From positions 26,518 through 90,517 of the forward strand of contig JABCYW010000007.1 of NCBI GenBank assembly GCA_013289985.1: 64,000 bases of DNA, read 5' to 3'. Of the stretch, positions 1-9,645 are shown one piece after another (positions within the stretch are counted from its first letter, which is position 1; each line of letters begins with the position of its first letter). The position numbers were made by a program, and so were the translations under genes. The notes under the pieces are model-generated. The model had not been told where the DNA came from, ran no database searches, and was given only the letters and a program-made list of their open reading frames with translations. This DNA is from Betaproteobacteria bacterium. GTDB taxonomy: Bacteria; Pseudomonadota; Gammaproteobacteria; Burkholderiales; Burkholderiaceae_C.

Positions 1-671
1 TCCTCGCCGGGCAGCGGCGCGCCGACGATCTTGAACATGCCGGGGAAGTGCGCGAGGTTGGCGCTCGCGCCCGTCGTGTCGGACAGCACGACGTCGACGT
101 CGCCCGCGCGCAGCGCCTGCACCGTGGCGCCGTAGGTCTCGAACAGCTTGATGCGCGGGCTGGTGGACGGCGTTCCCAGGAGTTCGCGGCCGGTCGCATA
201 GAAGCCCGTGGTACCGGGCTGCGCGCCGGCCAGCAGCTTCGCGTTCGCGCGGAACGACGCCGGGTCGCGGAAGCGCGTCTCGTCGGCGCGCACGAGCATC
301 AGCATCGGCGCGCGCATGTACGGCGTGGAGAAGTCGACCTGCGAGCGGCGCTCGTCGGTGACGCTGATGCCGTCCATGCCCACGTCGAACTGGCCGGAGC
401 GGATGGACTCGATCATCACGTCCCAGCTGCTGACGCGCCAGTCGACCACCAGGTGCAGGCGCCGCGCCACCTCGTTGAAGCAGTCGTATTCCCAGCCCAC
501 GCCCTTGCCCGTGCGCGGGTCGAGCATGTTGAGCGGCGGGAACGCGTTCTCCGTGACGGCCACCACCTTGCGGCCGCCGAGGTCCGGCAGTGCCTGCGCG
601 CCGGCCGCGCAGGAGGCGAGCGCCACGGCCAGCGCGAACAGGCGGCGCGTCAGGAATGTTTTCGAACTCAT
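1..671 (-). CDS. Periplasmic amino-acid-type solute-binding protein (family 3), 3' end cut by window
   Basis: Translating the minus strand from the ATG at 671 gives an open frame of 223 codons that runs off the left edge. The N-terminus is a signal peptide: MSSKTFLTRR, a hydrophobic stretch, then an AGA-QA cleavage site. The mature part reads as a family 3 extracellular binding protein (PF00497): a first strand with VTENAFPPL, then GWEYDCFNEVARRL, SWDVMIESIRSGQFDVGM, and DERRSQVDFSTPYM. These are typical of binding proteins for polar amino acids or opines. It starts 5 bases after the TonB-dependent receptor ends, so the two are probably cotranscribed. An amino acid or similar cation is the likely ligand, but the ligand cannot be read from the sequence. 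No ATPase gene of the transporter is visible here; it may lie left of the window. Confidence 0.88.
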   Translation of the reverse strand, partial: MSSKTFLTRRLFALAVALASCAAGAQALPDLGGRKVVAVTENAFPPLNMLDPRTGKGVGWEYDCFNEVARRLHLVVDWRVSSWDVMIESIRSGQFDVGMDGISVTDERRSQVDFSTPYMRAPMLMLVRADETRFRDPASFRANAKLLAGAQPGTTGFYATGRELLGTPSTSPRIKLFETYGATVQALRAGDVDVVLSDTTGASANLAHFPGMFKIVGAPLPGE

Positions 672-676
672 GGACT

Positions 677-3175
677 TCAGAAGGTGAGCGCCAGGCGTGC
701 GTAGTAGAACGCGCCGTTGATGCCGATAGGCGCGATGTAGTCGTACGGCAGCGCGCCGCCGAGCGTGCTCCCGGCATAGGTGCGGGCCGGGTAGCGATCG
801 AACACATTGTCGCCGCCCAGCGCCAGCGTCAGCCTGGGGGTGAAGCGATAGGACACCTCCAGGTCGGTGGACCAGTTGGCGCCGTAGCGCTGGGCGCCGG
901 TGCCGTCGACGATGGGCGCGTTCGAGTCGTATGACTGGTCGTAGACCGCGCCGTAGCGGGTCACGCGCGCCACCGCGCCCCACGCGCCGCCCGTCCAGTC
1001 GGCGCCCAGCACGAACTTGTTCTTCGGCGACCCGCGCTTGATGACCAGCAGCGAGCCCGGCGTGAGCAGCGTCAGCGACGGGTCGATGGACGCGAGCGCC
1101 GCGGAGCTGTTGCGCACGCGGGCTATCTTCGTGTCGTTGAAGTTCAGGGCCGCGCTCAGGTTGAGCGTGCCCGACGCGACGGACAAGCCCTGGTTGGCGA
1201 CGATGTCGACGCCCTGCGTGGTGGTGTCCAGCGCGTTGGTGAGGAAGGCGACGGACGCGATGTCGGTGTGGCCGGTGGAGTCGAGGTAGCTGCTCACCGC
1301 GTCGCTCTGCAGGTCGCTGCTGCGGGTGATGCGGTTGCGGATGCGGATGCGGTAGGCGTCCACCGAGACGGTGGTGGTGCCCGTCGCCTTCCAGGCCGCG
1401 CCCAGCGACAGGTTGGTGGACAGCTCGGGCTTGAGCGCCTTCGCGCCGAAGGCCTGCGCCAGCGGATCGTTCGCGGGCAGCAGCGCGTCGTTCTGCAGCC
1501 CGGTGCCGTTCGCGTTGAAGTTGAGCGTGGTGAAGCGGAAGCCGGTCTGGGCCAGCGCGGGCGCGCGGAAGCTGTTGGAGAACGAGCCGCGCAGCAGGAA
1601 CGCCTCGTCGACCTTGAAGCGCGCCGCCAGCTTGCCCGTGGCGGCGTCGCCGGAGCCGCCATAGTCCGAATAGCGGGCGGCGACGTCCAGCAGCAGCCGG
1701 CGGGTCACCGGCAGGTCGAGGTCGGCGTACGCGGACTTCACGGTGCGCGCGAGCGACACCGCGTCCTGCGGGCTCAGGCCGGGGCCGGCCTGGGCGCCGG
1801 GCGGGGCCGAGGTGTCGGGGCCGGCGGCGTAGGAGGCCGGATCGCCGGGGCGGCTGCGGTAGGTCTCGCGCATGAGCTCGCCGCCGATGGCCAGGCTCGC
1901 GGCCTCGGCCAGCGCCGGCGATTCGAATTCGCGCGACGCGTCGACGTTGAGCGCGAGCTGCCGGAAGCGGAACGAGGCCAGGTGGAACTGGGTGGGGCTC
2001 GCGGCGCCCAGCGAGGCGTTGAGCGAGTTCTTCACGCCGTAGTCGAAGTCGTTCTGGCCGACGCGCGCGCTGCCGTCGATCGTCCACTCGGCCGTGGAGG
2101 CGGCCACGCCACCCACCCAGGACACGTCGGTGTCGTTGTTCGTGGTGACCGGCCGATAGCCCTGCGGGTAGATCGCCGGCACGTTGGTGGAGTCGCCCGG
2201 GTAGCGGAAGAAGGCGCCGCCTTCGCTGTGGCGGTCGGCGTAGGTGGCGAACGAATAGGCGCGCAGGCCGGTGCCGAGCGACAGGCCGGCGTTGTAGAAG
2301 AGGTCGCCGCCGTGCTGGTCGGGGTCACCCGACTTGAACAGCACGCGGCCGTCGAGGGCCGCGTCGGCCGGCGTGTCGTTCTGGGAGGCGTCCGCCGCTG
2401 ACGTCGGGCCGGACCGGTTGGTGCCCTTGCGGTGCTGCACGTCGCCGCCGAAGTGGAAGAAGCCGTCGTCGCCGAGCGCCAGGCCCTTGTCGGCGCTGAC
2501 GGTGACGGCCTGGCCATCGGTGATGTGGCGGCCGTCGGGCGCGAACTTCGTGTGGTTGGCGCCGACGGTGATTACCGCGGAGCCGCCCGTGGGCGCGCTC
2601 TTGAGGCGGAAGTTCACCACGCCGGCCACCGCGTCGCTGCCGTACTGCGCGCCGGCGCCGTCGCGCAGCACCTCGATCGATTCGATGGCGCTGGCGGGCA
2701 GCGCGTTGATGTCCACGGAGACGGTGCCGGGAAACAGGCCCTCGGTGTCCATCACGGCGCTGACGTGGCGGCGCTTGCCGTTGACCAGCACCAGCGTCTC
2801 GTCGGGCGCCAGGCCACGCAGCTGGATCGTGCGCACGGTGTCGGAGGTGCCGCTGGCCGACACGCGCGGCATGTTGATCGCCGGATCGAGGGCCTGCAGC
2901 GCCTGGCCCACGTCGCCGGAACTGAGCGACTGCGCCAGTTGCGTGCCGGAGAACAGGTCGACGGGCACGGGGCTGTCGAAGACGGTGCGGTTGCGGGCCC
3001 GCGAGCCGGTGATCACCACCTGCTGCGACGCGTCGGCGGCGGCCTTGGGCGTGGAAGCGTCGGTCGCCGTCTGCGCATTGGCCGACACCGCCATCGAAGC
3101 GGCCAGCGACGCGGCGACCGCGCCGGGAATCGTGCGTCGGGTGCGTGCAGGGTTGTTGACCGGCGGCTTGCTCAT
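677..3175 (-). CDS. TonB-dependent outer-membrane receptor
   Basis: This is a gated outer-membrane beta-barrel receptor of 832 residues. I chose the ATG at 3175 (MSKPPVNNPAR) because it gives a normal signal peptide ending near VSANA and has a GAGGT-like Shine-Dalgarno; an in-frame ATG ten codons upstream at 3205 is possible. After the signal, the plug domain starts at VVITGSRARNR and continues through LRGLAPDETLVLVNGKRR, IESIEVLRDGAGAQYG and AVAGVVNF, the classic plug motifs. The remainder is barrel, ending in an aromatic residue (RLALTF), as expected for BAM insertion. The long plug with GxSGT..VRTIQLRGL resembles the iron/vitamin/sugar receptor families. Being followed within 5 bases by a family 3 binding protein suggests delivery of an amino-acid-like substrate rather than a ferric siderophore. 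That is inference. Confidence 0.93.
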   Translation of the reverse strand: MSKPPVNNPARTRRTIPGAVAASLAASMAVSANAQTATDASTPKAAADASQQVVITGSRARNRTVFDSPVPVDLFSGTQLAQSLSSGDVGQALQALDPAINMPRVSASGTSDTVRTIQLRGLAPDETLVLVNGKRRHVSAVMDTEGLFPGTVSVDINALPASAIESIEVLRDGAGAQYGSDAVAGVVNFRLKSAPTGGSAVITVGANHTKFAPDGRHITDGQAVTVSADKGLALGDDGFFHFGGDVQHRKGTNRSGPTSAADASQNDTPADAALDGRVLFKSGDPDQHGGDLFYNAGLSLGTGLRAYSFATYADRHSEGGAFFRYPGDSTNVPAIYPQGYRPVTTNNDTDVSWVGGVAASTAEWTIDGSARVGQNDFDYGVKNSLNASLGAASPTQFHLASFRFRQLALNVDASREFESPALAEAASLAIGGELMRETYRSRPGDPASYAAGPDTSAPPGAQAGPGLSPQDAVSLARTVKSAYADLDLPVTRRLLLDVAARYSDYGGSGDAATGKLAARFKVDEAFLLRGSFSNSFRAPALAQTGFRFTTLNFNANGTGLQNDALLPANDPLAQAFGAKALKPELSTNLSLGAAWKATGTTTVSVDAYRIRIRNRITRSSDLQSDAVSSYLDSTGHTDIASVAFLTNALDTTTQGVDIVANQGLSVASGTLNLSAALNFNDTKIARVRNSSAALASIDPSLTLLTPGSLLVIKRGSPKNKFVLGADWTGGAWGAVARVTRYGAVYDQSYDSNAPIVDGTGAQRYGANWSTDLEVSYRFTPRLTLALGGDNVFDRYPARTYAGSTLGGALPYDYIAPIGINGAFYYARLALTF

Positions 3176-3301
3176 CTGGGGACCTCGGGAAAGTGAATCC
3201 ATCATTGTCGAGCTCGAAGGACCGTCTGCAAAGTCGGTCGGCGATGGTGCAACTGAGAATGGCGCGCTTGCGCCACGCGGCGCCCGCGAACTGCGGGGAC
3301 A

Positions 3302-4144
3302 ATGGCGCCGTCCCGAACCCCGACCCCCATGACTTCCTCGCGCACCGAAGACTTCCTCCGCCTCGTCCCGTGGTGGCTGATCGCCATCGCCGGGCTCGTC
3401 GGCTGGCTGGTGGCCGAGGCGTTCTCCAGCGAGCTGTACCGGCAGATCCTCGCCACCGTCAGCGACGGCATCGGGGTCACCGTGTTCGTCGCGGCCGTCG
3501 CGTTCGCGGCGGCCACGCTGCTGGGGCTGGTCGTCGCCATCGGGCTGCAGTCGCGCCTTCTCGTCGTGCGCCAGGCCGCACGCTGCTACTGCGAGCTGAT
3601 CCGCGGCATCCCCGTGCTCGTGCTGCTGTTCTACATCGCGTTCGTGGGCGCGCCCCTGCTGCTGCAGCTGGCCAACTTCCTCGCCGCGGCGGCGCGCGGA
3701 AGCGGCGCGCCGCCGCTGTTCGAGTCACGCGACTTCAGCCTGATGTGGCGCGCCATCCTGGCGCTCACGATCAGCTACAGCGCCTTCATCGCGGAGGTGT
3801 TCCGCGCCGGCTTCCAGTCCGTCGGGCGCGGCCAGACCGACGCCGCGCGCAGCCTGGGCATGACGCCGCGCCAGGTCTTCCGCCACATCACCTTCCCGCT
3901 CGGGCTGCGCATCATCCTGCCGCCGCTGGGCAACGACTTCGTCTCGATGGTGAAGGACTCCGCGCTCGTCTCGGTGCTGGGCGTGGCCGACATCACGCAG
4001 ATGGCCAAGGTCTACGCCAGCGGCTCGTTCCTGTTCTTCGAGACCTACAACGTCGTCGCGCTGGTCTACCTGGTGATGACGCTGGCGCTGTCGCTGGCCT
4101 TGCGCGCGCTGGAGCGCCGGCTGCGCGCGCACGAACGCCGGTAG
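3302..4144 (+). CDS. Amino-acid ABC transporter permease (HisM/GlnP type)
   Basis: This is an inner-membrane permease of 280 residues with about five membrane segments. A cytoplasmic EAA-loop (DAARSLGMTPRQVF followed by PLGLRIILPPLGN) docks the ATPase, as in the polar amino acid permeases (TIGR01726). An early GIGVTVFVAAVAF segment and ELIRGIPVLVLLFYIAF match the conserved start of the BPD_transp_1 domain. The start at 3302 has GGGGA just upstream; a second ATG at 3329 (MTSSRTED) is an alternative. The gene diverges from the receptor/binding-protein pair across 126 bases, so the three genes probably serve one uptake system. No second permease or ATPase follows on this strand, so the ATPase must come from elsewhere, possibly left of the window. 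Confidence 0.9.
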   Translation: MAPSRTPTPMTSSRTEDFLRLVPWWLIAIAGLVGWLVAEAFSSELYRQILATVSDGIGVTVFVAAVAFAAATLLGLVVAIGLQSRLLVVRQAARCYCELIRGIPVLVLLFYIAFVGAPLLLQLANFLAAAARGSGAPPLFESRDFSLMWRAILALTISYSAFIAEVFRAGFQSVGRGQTDAARSLGMTPRQVFRHITFPLGLRIILPPLGNDFVSMVKDSALVSVLGVADITQMAKVYASGSFLFFETYNVVALVYLVMTLALSLALRALERRLRAHERR

Positions 4145-4449
4145 CCGGCCCGCCATTCCGCGACTGCGCGCGGACTGGCAGGGACAGATCAAAGGCTCAT
4201 CCCATGAGCTTTTGCCGGCCTATCGTGCACTTCAGCGAATTGCCGCACCCAACTCGGCGGCAACCCATTTCGGCCGAATTTCGCTCGGCAGTAGTCCGAA
4301 TGCGGGAAATCCCCCACGAATGTGCACGCGTGAAGGATGCTGACACTTCACTTTCATAGCCGCGCGCAAGTCCTTCATTTAGAACGACATTCGCTTGCAG
4401 AACGTGATCTAAGTACTTGATTTGATTGATTTTTTCGGCGCGTGATGCG
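4145..4449. other. Non-coding gap between the permease and the dcw promoter
   Basis: About 300 bases with no credible gene. The composition is clearly lower in GC than the surroundings, especially 4360-4440 (TTGATTTGATTGATTTTTTC). A hairpin with a T-run near the left end closes the permease transcript and the mraZ promoter lies at the right end. A 51-codon frame from the ATG at 4204 starts inside the terminator hairpin and lacks a Shine-Dalgarno; I do not regard it as a gene. Confidence 0.6.
4191..4213 (+). terminator. Rho-independent terminator after the permease gene
   Basis: AAAGGCTCAT (4191-4200), a CCC loop, and ATGAGCTTTT (4204-4213) form a 10-bp stem with one G-U pair. It ends in four T and begins in three A, so it could act in both directions. 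It lies 47 bases after the permease stop codon. Confidence 0.7.
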
Positions 4450-4478
4450 TTGACCCACCCAGGGCGATTCGCTAAAGT
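4450..4478 (+). promoter_or_regulatory. Predicted sigma70 promoter of the dcw cluster (PmraZ)
   Basis: A -35 hexamer TTGACC at 4450-4455 is followed, after a 17-base spacer, by TAAAGT at 4473-4478 as the -10. Five of six and four of six positions match consensus. Transcription would start near 4485, giving a very short leader before mraZ. The -10 overlaps the first of the GTG boxes, which is the expected arrangement for autorepression by MraZ. The promoter is predicted from spacing and sequence only. Confidence 0.6.
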
Positions 4479-4509
4479 GCATCAAAGTGCACTTTTGTGG
4501 TGGGTTGTG
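4474..4509 (+). promoter_or_regulatory. Candidate MraZ operator: four GTG boxes at exact 10-bp spacing
   Basis: GTG occurs at 4477, 4487, 4497 and 4507, one helical turn apart. The first two are AAAGTGC repeats, the third is TTTGTGG and the fourth GTTGTGG. MraZ is a ring-shaped AbrB-fold factor that binds short direct repeats spaced one turn apart upstream of its own gene (TGGG-type repeats in E. coli, AAAGTG-type in Mollicutes). The array here overlaps the -10 and reaches the proposed start codon, so binding would block the promoter. Confidence 0.65.
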
Positions 4510-4947
4510 GCATCTCTGATTTTTGAAGGTCCTTCGGCGTTGACGCTGGACGGCAAGGGGCGAGTCTCCATGCCGGCCCGTTATCGCGACGACCTCCAAT
4601 CATTGTGTGCCGGCCGCCTCACCGTCACCAAGCATCCGCACGGGTGCCTCATGGTGTTTCCGCGACCCTGCTGGGAAAGCTTCCGCGACCAGGTGGCGCA
4701 GCTGCCGTTCTCGCAAGTGGGCGTCAAGCGCGTCTTCCTGGGCCACGCCGACGACGTCGAGTGGGACGCCACCTCGCGCGTGCTGATTCGCCCGGAACTC
4801 CGCACCTGGGCCGGACTCGAAAAGGACGTGACGCTGCTGGGCATGGGCAGTCACTTCGAACTTTGGTCGACGCCCATCTACGCCGCGAAGGAAGCGGCCG
4901 AGATGCAGGCGCAGGCCGGCGCCGCGCTGGACAACCTGGTCTTCTGA
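4507..4947 (+). CDS. mraZ: Transcriptional regulator MraZ
   Basis: The first gene of the dcw cluster, a DNA-binding regulator with two SpoVT/AbrB-like halves. The body is typical: [20 protein letters not shown] at the N-terminus, [15 protein letters not shown], then [23 protein letters not shown] in the second half, which repeats the fold. The start is uncertain. Family members begin MF-x-G, but here that position is ATT TTT GAA GGT at 4519. The nearest ordinary start is the GTG at 4507, giving 146 residues and lying inside the operator array. An ATG at 4426 is upstream of the predicted promoter and therefore unlikely. rsmH follows after 5 bases. Known MraZ proteins repress their own operon, and the boxes here fit that. 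Confidence 0.92.
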   Translation: MASLIFEGPSALTLDGKGRVSMPARYRDDLQSLCAGRLTVTKHPHGCLMVFPRPCWESFRDQVAQLPFSQVGVKRVFLGHADDVEWDATSRVLIRPELRTWAGLEKDVTLLGMGSHFELWSTPIYAAKEAAEMQAQAGAALDNLVF

Positions 4948-4952
4948 ACATC

Positions 4953-5885
4953 GTGGACAACTCGGGGCTGCACACCACCGTCCTGCTCCACGAAGCGATC
5001 GACGCCCTCGTGACGAAGCCGGATGGAATCTATGTCGACGGCACGTTCGGCCGCGGCGGGCACACGCGCGAGCTGCTGTCGCGCCTCGGCCCGGGCGCGC
5101 GCGTGATCGGCATCGACCGCGATCCGGTGGCGGTGGAGGCGGCCCGCACGGGCCCCGACGCCGTGAGCGACCCGCGCTTCGAGATCGTGCACGCGAGCTT
5201 CGCGCAGCTGCCCGCGGCGCTGGCCGAGCGCGGCATCCCGAAGATCACCGGCCTGCTGCTCGACCTGGGGGTCTCGTCGCCGCAGATCGACACCCCCGAG
5301 CGCGGCTTCAGCTTCCGTTTCGACGGCCCGCTGGACATGCGCATGGACACCACCCGCGGCGAGACCGCGGCGGACTTTCTCGCTCGGGCCGACGAGCGTC
5401 ACATTGCAGAGGTGATTCGTGACTACGGGGAAGAACGGTTTGCTGTGTCGATTGCAAAGGCGCTTGTTGCTGTCCGCGAGAGCGGCGCACCCGTGCGAAC
5501 CACGCGCGAGCTGTCCGCCGTCGTGGCTCGTACGGTCAAGACCCGCGAGCCGAACCAGGATCCCGCCACGCGCACCTTTCAGGCTCTTCGGATTTTCGTC
5601 AATGCCGAGCTCGAGGAGCTCGAACAGGTACTGAAGAGCTCGCTGGACCTGCTGGAGTCCGGCGGCCGCCTCTCGGTGATCAGCTTCCATTCGCTGGAAG
5701 ACCGCATCGTCAAGACCTTCATCGCCCGCGAGAGCAAGGACGAGATCGACCGGCGCGCGCCGATGGCGCCGCCGTCCACCTCGCTGCGCCTGGCCTCGCT
5801 GGGCCGCATCAAGCCGGGCCCCACCGAGGTGCTGACCAATGGTCGCGCGCGTTCGGCGATCCTGCGTGTGGCGGAGCGGCTATGA
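4953..5885 (+). CDS. rsmH: 16S rRNA (cytosine1402-N4)-methyltransferase RsmH (MraW)
   Basis: An S-adenosylmethionine-dependent enzyme that methylates N4 of C1402 in the ribosomal P site. The 310-residue length is normal. I chose the GTG at 4953, five bases after the mraZ stop, because [13 protein letters not shown], the conserved N-terminus of the family, begins six codons later. The SAM-binding site is seen as [16 protein letters not shown] and [36 protein letters not shown] and [15 protein letters not shown] are further family signatures. A longer upstream frame is open but overlaps all of mraZ and is not needed. The last four bases overlap the start of ftsL (ATGA), which suggests translational coupling. 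Confidence 0.97.
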   Translation: MDNSGLHTTVLLHEAIDALVTKPDGIYVDGTFGRGGHTRELLSRLGPGARVIGIDRDPVAVEAARTGPDAVSDPRFEIVHASFAQLPAALAERGIPKITGLLLDLGVSSPQIDTPERGFSFRFDGPLDMRMDTTRGETAADFLARADERHIAEVIRDYGEERFAVSIAKALVAVRESGAPVRTTRELSAVVARTVKTREPNQDPATRTFQALRIFVNAELEELEQVLKSSLDLLESGGRLSVISFHSLEDRIVKTFIARESKDEIDRRAPMAPPSTSLRLASLGRIKPGPTEVLTNGRARSAILRVAERL

Positions 5886-6244
5886 CCAGTCAATCCGCCA
5901 TGGCGCGGCTCAACTTCCTGCTCGCGATCGTGCTGATCGTCAGCGGGCTCTACCTCGTCAAGATCAGCTACGAGTCGCGCCGCCTGTTCGCCGACATCGA
6001 GAGCGCGCACAGCACCGAGCGCCAGCTCGAGTCCGATCGCCGCCGCCTCGAGGCCGAGCGCCAGGCGCAGGCCACGCACCTGCGCGTGGAGGCCACGGCC
6101 CGCGGCAAGCTCAACATGCGCGCGGCCACGCCGGCCAACACGCAGTACGTGGTCGACGCCGGCCTGGCCGCCGCGCCCGTCACGGCGCCGCTGATGCGCT
6201 CGCCCGTGCCCGCCAGCGCGCCGGAGCAGGGGGCCTCGCAGTGA
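5882..6244 (+). CDS. ftsL: Cell division protein FtsL
   Basis: A small bitopic divisome protein of 120 residues. It has a short cytoplasmic tail, one membrane helix ([19 protein letters not shown]) and a periplasmic coiled coil rich in E, R and Q ([19 protein letters not shown]). FtsL pairs with FtsB and FtsQ and activates FtsWI. The C-terminal 30 residues are Ala/Pro-rich and look unstructured, somewhat longer than in E. coli. The start ATG overlaps the rsmH stop and the stop overlaps the GTG of ftsI. Sequence conservation of FtsL is always weak; position and topology carry the call. Confidence 0.92.
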   Translation: MTSQSAMARLNFLLAIVLIVSGLYLVKISYESRRLFADIESAHSTERQLESDRRRLEAERQAQATHLRVEATARGKLNMRAATPANTQYVVDAGLAAAPVTAPLMRSPVPASAPEQGASQ

Positions 6245-8028
6245 ACAAGCCCAACAAGCAGAACAGGCGCACGCAGGCGTCGCGTGGCCGCGCGGTGAGC
6301 AACGTCACGTACGCCAACAGCCCGCTGCTGGCCTCGAAGACGCCGCTGTGGCGCAGCCGCTTCCTGGTCGTGCTGGTGGGCGTCGGCTCGCTGATCCTGG
6401 TGGGCCGCGCGGCCTACATCCAGATCATCGCCACCAACTTCTACCTGAAGCAGGGCGAGGCGCGCTACGCCCATACGCTGGAGATGCCGGCCAGCCGCGG
6501 CCGCATCGTCGATCGCAACGGCCTGCTGCTGGCCACCAGCGTGCCCACGCCGTCGATCTGGGCCATCCCCAAGGACGTGGACGCCGACGCCGGCGAGAAG
6601 AAGCAGCTCGCGCAGGCGCTGGGCATGACGGTGGCCGAGCTCAACGACCGCCTCGACGGCAACCCGAACTTCGTCTGGCTCAAGCGCCAGGTGGACGACG
6701 GCGTGGGCGTGGCCGTCAAGCAGCTGGACCTGAAGGGCATCCACCAGGTCAGCGAGTTCCGCCGCCGCTATCCGGAAGGCGAGGCCGCGGCGCACGTGGT
6801 GGGCTTCACCGGCGACGCGGACAAGGGCCAGGAAGGCATCGAGCTCGCCTACCAGCAGCAGCTGCAGGGCCGCGACGGCTCGCGCGAGGTCGTCAAGGAT
6901 CGCCTCGGCCGCATCGTCGAGGACATCGGCGACCCGCAGCGCGCGATCAACGGCGAGGACATCGAGCTCGCCATCGATTCCAAGGTGCAGTTCTTCGCGT
7001 ACCAGCGCGTGCGCGACCAGGTGATCGCGCAGAAGGCCAAGGGCGGCAGCGTCGTGGTCATCGACACGCTCACCGGCGAGGTGCTGGCGCTGGCGAACTA
7101 CCCCAGCTTCAACCCCGGCGACCGCCGCAACCTGTCGGGCTCGCAGCTGCGCAACCGCGCGCTCACCGACGTGTTCGAGCCGGGCTCCACGATGAAGCCG
7201 TTCATCGTCGGCACCGCGCTGGAGAAGGGCCTGGTCACGCCGTTCTCGCTCGTCGACGCCACGCCGGGCTCGCTCGTGGTGGGCGGCTTCGCGCCCAAGG
7301 ACGCGGAGCCCAACGGCGTCCTCACCGTGCAGCAGGTGATCCAGAAGTCGAGCAACATCGGCGCCGCGCGGCTGGCCATGAAGCTCACGCCCAAGGAGCA
7401 GTGGGAGAAGTTCTCGTCCATCGGCCTGGGCCAGAAGCCGCAGATCAACTTCCCCGGCGTCGTCACCGGTCGGCTGCGTCCGTACAAGACCTGGCGCCCG
7501 ATCGAGCAGGCCACGATGGCCTACGGCTACGGGCTGTCGGCCTCGCTGTTCCAGCTGGCGCGCGCCTACACGGTGTTCGCCAACGACGGCGTGCTGGAGA
7601 GCGTGTCGATGCTGCGCCAGGCCGCGCCCGGCCCGGGTCCGCGCGTGTTCAAGCCCGAGACCGTCAAGGAAATCAACACGATGCTGCAGATGGTGGCGGC
7701 GCCGGGCGGCACCGCGCCCAAGGCGCGCACGCTGGGCTACAGCGTGGGCGGCAAGTCGGGCACCGCGTACAAGGCCGAGGGCCGCGGCTACGCGCAGAAC
7801 AAGTACCGCCCGTGGTTCGTCGGCCTGGCGCCGATCTCGCACCCGCGCATCGTCGTCGCCGTGATGATCGACGAGCCCACGGCCGGCCTGCACTACGGCG
7901 GCGACGTGGCCGCGCCGGTGTTCAGCCAGGTGGTGTCGCAGACGCTGCCACTGCTGGGCGTCGCGCCCGATCTCGACGTCCGCACGCAGATCACGCAAGT
8001 CAACGTCGTCCAGACACCGGAAAACTAG
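6241..8028 (+). CDS. ftsI: Septal peptidoglycan transpeptidase FtsI (PBP3)
   Basis: A class B penicillin-binding protein that cross-links septal peptidoglycan together with FtsW. From the GTG at 6241 (GTGA overlap with ftsL) it has 595 residues: cytoplasmic tail, membrane helix at about 40-58, pedestal domain with EMPASRGRIVDRNG (81-94), then the transpeptidase domain. All three active-site motifs are present: STMK at 316-319 with the acylated serine, SSN at 370-372 and KSGTA at 505-509. The upstream frame extends to 5839 but would overlap ftsL completely. murE follows after one base. Confidence 0.98.
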   Translation: MNKPNKQNRRTQASRGRAVSNVTYANSPLLASKTPLWRSRFLVVLVGVGSLILVGRAAYIQIIATNFYLKQGEARYAHTLEMPASRGRIVDRNGLLLATSVPTPSIWAIPKDVDADAGEKKQLAQALGMTVAELNDRLDGNPNFVWLKRQVDDGVGVAVKQLDLKGIHQVSEFRRRYPEGEAAAHVVGFTGDADKGQEGIELAYQQQLQGRDGSREVVKDRLGRIVEDIGDPQRAINGEDIELAIDSKVQFFAYQRVRDQVIAQKAKGGSVVVIDTLTGEVLALANYPSFNPGDRRNLSGSQLRNRALTDVFEPGSTMKPFIVGTALEKGLVTPFSLVDATPGSLVVGGFAPKDAEPNGVLTVQQVIQKSSNIGAARLAMKLTPKEQWEKFSSIGLGQKPQINFPGVVTGRLRPYKTWRPIEQATMAYGYGLSASLFQLARAYTVFANDGVLESVSMLRQAAPGPGPRVFKPETVKEINTMLQMVAAPGGTAPKARTLGYSVGGKSGTAYKAEGRGYAQNKYRPWFVGLAPISHPRIVVAVMIDEPTAGLHYGGDVAAPVFSQVVSQTLPLLGVAPDLDVRTQITQVNVVQTPEN

Positions 8029-8029
8029 C

Positions 8030-9579
<1,550 letters not shown>

Positions 9580-9583
<4 letters not shown>

Positions 9584-9645
9584 GCACCGCCCGGCCGCCC
9601 GAAGGGGCTCGCACCGCAGCCGTCAGGCGGAGGGTAGCCTTGTGA
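9580..9645 (+). CDS. 21-codon mini-cistron linking murE and murF (possible coupling peptide)
   Basis: An ATG at 9580 overlaps the murE stop (ATGA) and opens [21 protein letters not shown], ending in a TGA at 9643-9645. That stop overlaps the murF GTG at 9642 (GTGA). The peptide is basic and resembles no family I know. It could be a genuine translated linker that lets ribosomes pass from murE to murF, which are otherwise 58 bases apart in a cluster where nearly all genes overlap. It may equally be chance. The Shine-Dalgarno GGAGGG near its 3' end serves murF. Confidence 0.35.

Noticed and set aside
4204..4359. A 51-codon frame after the permease gene.
   Set aside because: Its ATG lies in the terminator stem, no Shine-Dalgarno precedes it, and its composition differs from coding DNA of this genome.
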